A DNA stretch of 6,659 bases, taken from the NCBI GenBank assembly GCA_023411405.1, contig JAEYOU010000604.1, positions 1-6,659 on the forward strand. Direction: 5' to 3'. Position numbers and translations under genes: made by a program. The notes below the pieces were generated by a model. It made no database searches. It was not told the origin of the DNA and saw nothing but the letters and a program-made list of their open reading frames with translations. Origin of the DNA: Pseudomonadota bacterium (GTDB lineage: Bacteria; Myxococcota; Myxococcia; Myxococcales; Anaeromyxobacteraceae). This document shows positions 1 to 4,738 of this stretch, in pieces (positions within the stretch are counted from its first letter, which is position 1; the number at the start of each line of letters is the position of its first letter).

Positions 1-1319
1 GCGCCGAGCTGCCCGCGTTCCTCGCCGGCGCGGACGCGCCGCTCCTCGTCGTCGACGACCCCGAGCTCGACGGGCCCGCGGCCGGCGCGCTCGCCCCCGG
101 GCGCCGCGTCGCGCTCCTCGACGAGGCCCTCGCCTTCCCGCCGTCCGATCCCGCGCGCGCGCGCCCGGACGACCTCGCCTACGTGCTCTACACGTCCGGC
201 TCGACCGGTCGACCGAAGGGGGTGGCGCACACGCACGCCTCCGGCCTCTCCTTCGCGCGCTGGGTGAAGGACCGCTTCGAGATCCGGTCCGACGACGTCT
301 TCTCGGCCCACGCGCCGCTCCACTTCGACCTCTCCATCTCCGACCTGTTCGCCTCGCTCGGCGCCGGCGGCTCGGTGCGGCTCCTCTCGCCGACCGAGGG
401 GATGCTCGCCCCCTACCTCGTCCGCATGCTCGACGTCTGGGGCATCACGGTCTGGTACTCGGTCCCGTCGGCGCTCGTCGCGATGCTGGAGCAGGGCGGC
501 CTCGAGGCGCGTCCGCCGGAGCGACTCCGGCTCCTCTTCTTCGCCGGCGAGGTGTTTCCGATGGCGCAGCTCCGGCGGCTCCGCCGGGCCCTCCCGGACA
601 CGACGCTCGTGAACCTGTTCGGGCCGACCGAGACAAACGTCTGCACGTACCAGGTGGTGCCGGACGCGTTGCCGGAGCCGATGGCGGGCACGGGCACGGG
701 CACGTTCGTCGGGTTCCTCCCGATCGGGCGCGGGTGCGAGAACCTGGAGACGTTCGTCCTGGACGACGCCGGGGCGGAGACGGATCTCCCCGGCGCCGAG
801 GGCACGCTCTGGGCGCGCGGCGGCAACATCATGCAGGGCTACTTCGGCGATCCCGAGAAGACGGCCGCCGTGCTGACGCCGGACCCGCGCGGCAGGCCGG
901 GCCTCGCCTGCTGCACCGGCGATCGGGTCCGCATCCTGCCGGACGGCGCGTACGAGTTCCGCGGCCGGCGCGATCACATGGTGAAGGTGAAGGGCCACCG
1001 GGTGGAGCTGGGCGAGATCGAGGCGGTGCTGGCGGAGCACCCGGGCGTGCGCGTGGCGGTGGCGGTCGCGCTCCCGGACGCCGCGGCCGGCAACCGGATC
1101 GTCGCGGCGGCGGTGCCGCGCGCGGGCGCGTCGCCCTCGGCCCCGGAGCTGCGCGCGCACCTCGCGGCGCGGCTGCCCCGCTACATGTTGCCGGCGGGCC
1201 TCGAGGTGATGTCGGAGCTGCCGCGGACCTCGACCGGAAAGGCCGATCGAGGGCGGCTCAGGGAACAGTGGGAGGGAGGGGGAGCGCATGGAGACGATCG
1301 CCGGGCGGAGCCTGGGTGA
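1..1319 (+). CDS. Stand-alone amino-acid adenylation enzyme (DltA-like AMP-forming ligase), 5' end missing
   Basis: This is an ANL-superfamily enzyme that would activate a carboxylic acid, probably an amino acid, with ATP and load it on a carrier protein. The frame is open from base 3, giving 438 visible residues; the N-terminus lies outside the window. Seen in order (residue 1 = codon at base 3): A3 phosphate loop LYTSGSTGRPKGV at 62-74, A4 region FDLSISDLF with Asp109 at the position that binds the alpha-amino group, FFAGEVFP around 179-186, A5 GPTET at 207-211, A7 TGD at 305-307, A8 hinge GRRDHMVKVKGHRVELGEIE at 321-340, and A10 TSTGKADR with the catalytic Lys413. FDLS, FF-GEV-P and GPTE match the style of D-alanine:carrier ligase DltA. 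The position where DltA has the Cys tied to D-Ala selection (FCGEV) is Ala here (FAGEV), so D-alanine should not be assumed. No condensation or carrier domain is fused, so this is not a modular NRPS end. The last codons overlap the carrier gene by 32 nt. The family is certain; the substrate is unknown. Confidence 0.9.
   Translation, partial: AELPAFLAGADAPLLVVDDPELDGPAAGALAPGRRVALLDEALAFPPSDPARARPDDLAYVLYTSGSTGRPKGVAHTHASGLSFARWVKDRFEIRSDDVFSAHAPLHFDLSISDLFASLGAGGSVRLLSPTEGMLAPYLVRMLDVWGITVWYSVPSALVAMLEQGGLEARPPERLRLLFFAGEVFPMAQLRRLRRALPDTTLVNLFGPTETNVCTYQVVPDALPEPMAGTGTGTFVGFLPIGRGCENLETFVLDDAGAETDLPGAEGTLWARGGNIMQGYFGDPEKTAAVLTPDPRGRPGLACCTGDRVRILPDGAYEFRGRRDHMVKVKGHRVELGEIEAVLAEHPGVRVAVAVALPDAAAGNRIVAAAVPRAGASPSAPELRAHLAARLPRYMLPAGLEVMSELPRTSTGKADRGRLREQWEGGGAHGDDRRAEPG
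1271..1284 (+). promoter_or_regulatory. Purine-rich ribosome binding site for the carrier protein gene
   Basis: An unbroken G/A run (GGAGGGAGGGGGAG) lies 3 nt before ATG 1288, inside the end of the ligase coding sequence. It offers several overlapping Shine-Dalgarno registers, the best about 8 nt from the start. It fixes ATG 1288 as the carrier start and implies high or re-initiated translation, as expected for a carrier needed in excess of its loading enzyme. Confidence 0.6.
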
Positions 1320-1584
1320 CGACGAGGTCGAGCGGAGCCTGATCGACTTCGTCGAGCGGAACGTGGTGGTGGACGGCGGGCGGGTCGGCCGCGAGGAGCG
1401 GCTCGTCGAGTCGGGGCGGGTGGACTCGATCGGACTCCTGCAGATCCTGGGGTACGTGGCGGAGAAGTTCGAGGTGGACCTGCTCGTGCTCGGGGCGCCG
1501 CGCGATCTGCTCTCGGTCGCGGCGCTGGCCGCGGCCGTCCGCCGGGAGACGGCGGCGCGGGCACGGACGGCGGAGGGGGCGTGA
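1288..1584 (+). CDS. Acyl/aminoacyl carrier protein (DltC-like phosphopantetheine protein)
   Basis: A 98-residue carrier protein, a usual length for a free-standing ACP or PCP. The attachment site reads LVESGRVDSIGLLQIL, with Ser47 in the DS(I/L/M)G context that receives the 4'-phosphopantetheine arm. The spacing from the preceding LVESG and the following helix resembles DltC (LFENG-LDSMG) more than fatty-acid AcpP (ADSLD). A helical N-terminus (about 12-27) and a C-terminal helix (about 75-90) fit the four-helix fold. The gene starts inside the ligase gene and its TGA overlaps the next GTG start by 4 nt, so the three proteins should be made together. The natural reading is that the upstream ligase charges this carrier. 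The cytoplasmic pathway that takes the thioester onward is not visible; a fatty-acid housekeeping role is unlikely given these neighbours. Confidence 0.87.
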   Translation: METIAGRSLGDDEVERSLIDFVERNVVVDGGRVGREERLVESGRVDSIGLLQILGYVAEKFEVDLLVLGAPRDLLSVAALAAAVRRETAARARTAEGA

Positions 1585-2213
1585 AGGAGGTGGCGGCGCC
1601 GCAGCCCGGAGGCGCGCGCGCGCTCGATCCGGGCGACGACGTCGAGCAGCCCGCCTGGGAGAGCTTCCGGGCGGACGTGCGCCGGTACTTCCGGTACGCC
1701 CGCGCCGAGACGTTCTGGGAGCGGGCGCGGATCGTGACCCAGACCGAGGGCATCTGGGCGACCGCGGTCTACCGGGCCGGGCGCTGGCTCCACCGCGAGG
1801 CGCCGGCGCCGGTCCGGGCCTGCCTTCGCGTGCCGCTCGCCGCGGTCCGGGAGGTCACCCGCCTCGCCCTCGGCATCCACCTCGATCCGGCCTGCCGGAT
1901 CGGCCCCGGGCTCTACATCGGCCACTCGGGCGGGGTGTGGGTCGCGCCCGGCGCCGTGCTCGGGCGCGAGTGCAACCTCTCGCAGGGCGTGACGCTGGGC
2001 GTCGGGGGCACCCTCCGCCGCGGCTCGCCGCGGCTCGGCGATCGCGTCTGGGTCGGGCCCAAGGCGACGCTCTCCGGGCCGCTGGTCGTCGGCTCCGGGG
2101 CGGTGATCGGGGCGAACTCGCTCGTGGTTTCGAACGTGCCTGAGCGGGGCGTGGCCGTCGGGGTGCCGGCGCGGGTGGTGGCGCTATCGGGCTCGGGGGC
2201 GCTCATCGGGTGA
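1581..2213 (+). CDS. Left-handed beta-helix O-acetyltransferase (CysE/WcaB superfamily)
   Basis: A 210-residue protein with an alpha-helical N-terminal part (about 25-95) and hexapeptide repeats from about 100 to 200, ending in GVPARVV as in serine acetyltransferases and polysaccharide acetyltransferases. The general-base histidine is present (His115 in LYIGHSGG), as are SQGVTLG (134-140) and the coenzyme-A-side repeats GANSLVV. Against E. coli CysE from memory, catalytic Asp143 aligns with His100, Asp157 with Gly114, and His193 (in DRHPKI) with Ser149. The YIGH-GG form is common in the acetyltransferases of exopolysaccharide clusters. I therefore read it as an acetyl-CoA-dependent acetyltransferase with an unknown hydroxyl acceptor (sugar, lipid carrier or carrier-bound product), not as CysE. 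The GTG start overlaps the carrier stop (GTGA), and GGAG lies 5 nt upstream. Automated annotation would probably call it serine acetyltransferase. Confidence 0.8.
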   Translation: MKEVAAPQPGGARALDPGDDVEQPAWESFRADVRRYFRYARAETFWERARIVTQTEGIWATAVYRAGRWLHREAPAPVRACLRVPLAAVREVTRLALGIHLDPACRIGPGLYIGHSGGVWVAPGAVLGRECNLSQGVTLGVGGTLRRGSPRLGDRVWVGPKATLSGPLVVGSGAVIGANSLVVSNVPERGVAVGVPARVVALSGSGALIG

Positions 2214-2228
2214 CGTGGCGCGGTCCGG

Positions 2229-2258
2229 GGGCGGACAGAATCAGGAATCATTCCGCCC
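2229..2258 (+). terminator. Inverted repeat downstream of the acetyltransferase gene, possible weak terminator
   Basis: GGGCGGA (2229-2235) pairs perfectly with TCCGCCC (2252-2258) across a 16-nt loop, starting 15 nt after the acetyltransferase stop. No T-run follows, so intrinsic termination is doubtful. The loop carries a direct repeat (GAATCA at 2238-2243 and 2245-2250), and GGAAT-C-ATTCC (2244-2254) is itself an inverted repeat. The alternative is a regulator site in front of the lipoprotein gene. The A/T-richer stretch just after it (TTACAGTAGGAT, 2267-2278) could hold a -10 element for that gene, but I see no convincing -35. Confidence 0.3.
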
Positions 2259-2323
2259 ATCGCGGGTTACAGTAGGATTCCCAATCCCCCATCCGGACCC
2301 CACCTCTCCTCCCCGGGAGCGCC

Positions 2324-3364
2324 ATGCGAGCCGTCAGACCCCTCCTCGTCCTCCTCTCCGTCGCCGCCTCCGCGTGCGGCACGTCGAAGTCCAACGACAC
2401 CCTCGCGAAGTTCGGCAGCGAGGCGATCACCGCCGAGCAGGTGAACAAGGAGGCGGGGCCGCGGCTCGAGGACGTCGAGGGGCGGTTCCGCCAGGCGAAG
2501 GCAGACTACGAGACGGGCGTCTACCAGGCGCGGCTCGGCGCCATCGAGAAGATCGTCAACGACAAGATCTTCACGGAGATGGGCAAGGAGAAGGGCATCA
2601 CCGCCGACCAGGCCCGCGAGCAGAAGTACCAGGAGTTCGTCGACAAGCAGCCGATGCCGAGCGAGGAGGAGCAGCGCGCGTACTACGACGCGAAGCAGCG
2701 CGAGCAGAACGGCCAGCTCGCGCCGTTCGAGGAGATGAAGGAGCAGGTGGTCCAGCGCATGCGCGCCGAGCGCGCCGGCCCCGCCGCGCAGGCCTGGTAC
2801 GAGGACTACAAGAAGCAGAAGGGCTACAAGCTCCTGCTCGATCCCTACCGCCAGAAGGTGGACGCGAGCGGCCCGAGCAAGGGCAACGAGAAGGCGCCCA
2901 TCACCATCGTCGAGTTCTCCGACTTCCAGTGCCCGTACTGCGCCCGCGTCGAGCCGACGCTCGAGAAGATCTTCGCCGAGTATGGCGACAAGGTCCGGCT
3001 CGTCTTCCGCGACTTCCCGCTCGACTTCCACCAGGAGGCGCAGAAGGCGTCCGAGGCCGCGCACTGCGCCGCCGATCAGGGCAAGTACTGGGAGATGCAC
3101 GGCAAGCTGTTCGCCTCGCAGCAGGAGCTGAAGGTCGAGAACCTGAAGCAGCACGCCCGCGCGCTCGAGCTCGACGGCGCCAAGTTCGACGAGTGCCTCG
3201 ACTCCGGCAAGAAGGCGCAGCTCGTGAAGGATCACTTCCAGGCCGGCCGCGAGATCGGCGTCCAGTCCACCCCCGCGTTCTTCATCAACGGCCGGCCGCT
3301 CGCGGGGGCCGTCCCGTACGAGCAGTTCAAGGCGATCATCGACGACGAGCTGGCGCGGAAGTAG
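2324..3364 (+). CDS. SurA_N-like/DsbA fusion lipoprotein (thioredoxin-fold thiol-disulfide oxidoreductase)
   Basis: A 346-residue envelope protein. The first 18 residues are a lipoprotein signal (basic start, leucine-rich core, ASAC with Cys18 as the lipidated residue; Ala at -3 is less usual than Leu). Residues about 25-170 are charged and helical, with the pattern of a SurA/PpiC N-terminal chaperone segment (KFGSEAITAEQVNKE, then an IEKIVNDKIF helix, a PSEEEQRAYYDAK stretch and an EEMKEQVVQRMRAERA helix), but no parvulin domain. Residues about 185-346 form a DsbA domain: VEFSDFQCPYC with the active-site Cys203-Pro-Tyr-Cys206, the cis-proline loop STPAFFINGRP (Pro317), and a second cysteine pair (Cys248, Cys291) seen in some DsbA-like proteins. 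It likely forms or shuffles disulfides in, or reduces, secreted proteins it holds through the chaperone part. ATG 2324 is chosen for the signal peptide directly after it and GGGAG 4 nt upstream. It appears to be its own transcription unit. Confidence 0.9.
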   Translation: MRAVRPLLVLLSVAASACGTSKSNDTLAKFGSEAITAEQVNKEAGPRLEDVEGRFRQAKADYETGVYQARLGAIEKIVNDKIFTEMGKEKGITADQAREQKYQEFVDKQPMPSEEEQRAYYDAKQREQNGQLAPFEEMKEQVVQRMRAERAGPAAQAWYEDYKKQKGYKLLLDPYRQKVDASGPSKGNEKAPITIVEFSDFQCPYCARVEPTLEKIFAEYGDKVRLVFRDFPLDFHQEAQKASEAAHCAADQGKYWEMHGKLFASQQELKVENLKQHARALELDGAKFDECLDSGKKAQLVKDHFQAGREIGVQSTPAFFINGRPLAGAVPYEQFKAIIDDELARK

Positions 3365-3381
3365 GCGGCAGCCTCGGCTCT

Positions 3382-3391
3382 GTGTCGACAC
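3382..3391. promoter_or_regulatory. Perfect 10-bp palindrome GTGTCGACAC upstream of ispG, overlapping a -35-like hexamer
   Basis: GTGTCGACAC is its own reverse complement. Inside it, TCGACA (3385-3390) matches the -35 consensus TTGACA at 5 of 6 bases, and 17 nt later TAGATC (3408-3413) is a poor -10 (3 of 6) in the only A/T-rich patch of this gap. This could be an operator over an ispG promoter. Another GTGTC half-site lies at 3431-3435. A short palindrome in GC-rich DNA can arise by chance, so the support is modest. Confidence 0.3.
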
Positions 3392-3392
3392 C

Positions 3393-3428
3393 ACGGCGGC
3401 CCGGCTTTAGATCAGCCGGGGCCGCCGT
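3393..3428 (+). terminator. Strong GC hairpin between the DsbA lipoprotein gene and ispG
   Basis: ACGGCGGCCCGGC (3393-3405) pairs with GCCGGGGCCGCCGT (3415-3428), with one bulged G and a 9-nt A/T-rich loop (TTTAGATCA). It starts 29 nt after the lipoprotein stop, where a terminator would be expected. No T-run follows the stem, so it may act as an mRNA 3'-end stabiliser or a poor terminator. If transcription of ispG begins in the loop, the right arm would lie in the ispG leader instead. Confidence 0.5.
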
Positions 3429-3454
3429 CCGTGTCTTCGGCCCAAGGGGAGCGC

Positions 3455-4567
3455 ATGGGAGCGTACGGTCAAGGCGAGGGTTCGACGCTGGGGACGCGGC
3501 GCCCGACGCGGCAGGTCCGCGTGGGGAACGTCGCGATCGGAGGCGGCGCGCCGATCTCCGTGCAGTCGATGACGACCACCCAGACCTCCGACGTCGCCGG
3601 CACGCTCGGACAGATCCGCGCGCTCGCCGAGGCCGGGGCGGACGTCGTCCGGGTCGCCGTCCCGAACAAGGACGCCGCCGCGGCGCTCCCCGCGATCGTC
3701 AAGGCCACCCCGGTCCCGCTCGTCGCCGACATCCACTTCGACTGGCGCCTCGCGCTCGCCGCGCTCGACGCCGGGATCCACGCCATCCGCCTCAACCCCG
3801 GCAACATCGGCTCGAGGGAGCGCGTCCGCGAGGTCGTGAAGGCCGCGCGCGAGCGGAGCGTGCCCATCCGCATCGGCGTGAACGCCGGCTCGCTGGAGAA
3901 GGACATCGTCGAGAAGCACGGGTGGCCCACCGCCGCCGGCATGGTCGAGAGCGCCGAGCGCCACATCCGCTTCCTCGAGGACGAGGGCTACCGGGAGATC
4001 AAGGTCTCGCTCAAGGCGCACGACGTCGCCATGACCGTGCAGGCCAACCGGCTCTTCTCCCGGCAGTTCGAGTACCCGCTGCACCTCGGCGTCACCGAGG
4101 CCGGGACGCTGCTCGCCGGCACCGTGAAGAGCGCCGCCGGGCTGGGCATCCTCCTGGGCGAGGGCATCGGCGACACGATCCGGATCTCCCTCACGGCCGA
4201 CCCGGTCGAGGAGGTCCGCGTGGCGCGGCTCCTCCTCACCTCGCTCGGCCTCAAGTTCGGCGGGGCGACGCTCACCTCGTGCCCGACCTGCGGCCGGTGC
4301 TCGGTGGACATGATCCCGATCGCCGAGCGGGTCGAGAAGCGGCTCGCGACCTTGAAGGGCGCGGTCTCGGTCGCGGTGATGGGGTGCGAGGTGAACGGCC
4401 CCGGCGAGGCCTCCGCCGCCGACGTGGGCGTCGCCTACGGCCACAACGGCGTCGGGTTGCTCTTCAAGGACGGGAAGATCGTGAAGCGGATGAAGGCGGA
4501 GGAGCTCGAGGAGGCGGTCGTCTCCGAGGCGGTCCGGATCGCCGGCGAGCGGACGCAGCAGGGCTGA
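3455..4567 (+). CDS. ispG: 4-hydroxy-3-methylbut-2-enyl diphosphate synthase (IspG/GcpE)
   Basis: This cytoplasmic enzyme of the MEP isoprenoid pathway reductively opens MEcPP to HMBPP with two electrons from ferredoxin or flavodoxin. It has 370 residues, the usual size of the bacterial two-domain form without the plant insert. Seen: the N-terminal TIM-barrel start RQVRVGNVAIGGGAPISVQSM, NKDAA and VADIHFDWRLAL, RLNPGNIG, PIRIGVNAGSLEKD, and the C-terminal cluster domain with TSCPTCGRC and MGCEVNGPGEA. Cys276, Cys279 and Cys311 with Glu318 are the four expected 4Fe-4S ligands, so the enzyme looks intact. I prefer ATG 3455 because AAGGGGAG ends 3 nt before it. An in-frame GTG at 3431 would add 8 residues but sits against the hairpin and has no ribosome site. 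The neighbours are not other isoprenoid genes, so it was placed from the protein alone. Confidence 0.97.
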   Translation: MGAYGQGEGSTLGTRRPTRQVRVGNVAIGGGAPISVQSMTTTQTSDVAGTLGQIRALAEAGADVVRVAVPNKDAAAALPAIVKATPVPLVADIHFDWRLALAALDAGIHAIRLNPGNIGSRERVREVVKAARERSVPIRIGVNAGSLEKDIVEKHGWPTAAGMVESAERHIRFLEDEGYREIKVSLKAHDVAMTVQANRLFSRQFEYPLHLGVTEAGTLLAGTVKSAAGLGILLGEGIGDTIRISLTADPVEEVRVARLLLTSLGLKFGGATLTSCPTCGRCSVDMIPIAERVEKRLATLKGAVSVAVMGCEVNGPGEASAADVGVAYGHNGVGLLFKDGKIVKRMKAEELEEAVVSEAVRIAGERTQQG

Positions 4568-4609
4568 GGGCCCGAAGCCCCCAACCCACGTGCGACCCCA
4601 GAGCGCAGT

Positions 4610-4636
4610 TTGGCCGGGCGTCCCGCGTGGTACAAG
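4610..4636 (+). promoter_or_regulatory. Candidate promoter for the small ORF/reductase pair (possible leaderless start)
   Basis: TTGGCC (4610-4615, 4 of 6 to TTGACA) and TACAAG (4631-4636, 4 of 6 to TATAAT) are separated by 15 nt, shorter than ideal. The -10-like element ends 6 nt before GTG 4643, so transcription would begin at or next to that codon. No Shine-Dalgarno sequence lies before 4643, which agrees with a leaderless message. The match quality is weak, so this is a suggestion. Confidence 0.28.
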
Positions 4637-4642
4637 CCGGCC

Positions 4643-4738
4643 GTGCGCCGGAAGCTCGCCATGCTGGCCGCAGCGGCCGCGGGCCTCGTCCTCCTGGCCG
4701 CCGCCGCCCTCCAGGTCCTCGCCCGGAGCCTCCGGTGA
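4643..4738 (+). CDS. 31-residue single-pass membrane protein, translationally coupled to the reductase
   Basis: A short ORF with a GTG start: it begins MRRKLAML, continues as about 20 alanine, leucine, valine and glycine residues, and ends LARSLR. Basic residues on both sides of one hydrophobic stretch give the look of a small transmembrane protein. Its TGA (4736-4738) overlaps the GTG start of the reductase by 4 nt (GTGA), the same arrangement as between the carrier and acetyltransferase genes in this window. I do not recognise a family. It could be a small subunit or assembly partner of the six-helix reductase, or a coupling leader peptide. An inner ATG at 4661 would leave only 25 residues. 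No ribosome site is seen before GTG 4643. In Ala/Leu-rich DNA like this, a chance ORF remains possible. Confidence 0.48.
   Translation: MRRKLAMLAAAAAGLVLLAAAALQVLARSLR

Noticed and set aside
183..1319. GTG 183 as the true start of the ligase
   Set aside because: That codon lies one residue before the A3 phosphate loop. The frame is open to base 3 and encodes a family-like DDLAYV just upstream, so the real start is outside the window.
2267..2278. A -10 promoter element (TACAGT or TAGGAT) for the lipoprotein gene
   Set aside because: Each matches 4 of 6 bases but no acceptable -35 lies 16-18 nt upstream, so it is mentioned only as a possibility in the gap description.
2267..3394. A 375-codon minus-strand ORF opposite the DsbA lipoprotein gene
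   Set aside because: Its leucine/valine/arginine-rich low-complexity composition is the antisense image of a lysine/glutamate-rich gene, and the + strand gene has all expected motifs.
4561..4582. A terminator hairpin after ispG (GGGC-CCGAA-GCCC)
   Set aside because: The stem is only 4 bp with no T-run, which is expected by chance in GC-rich DNA.
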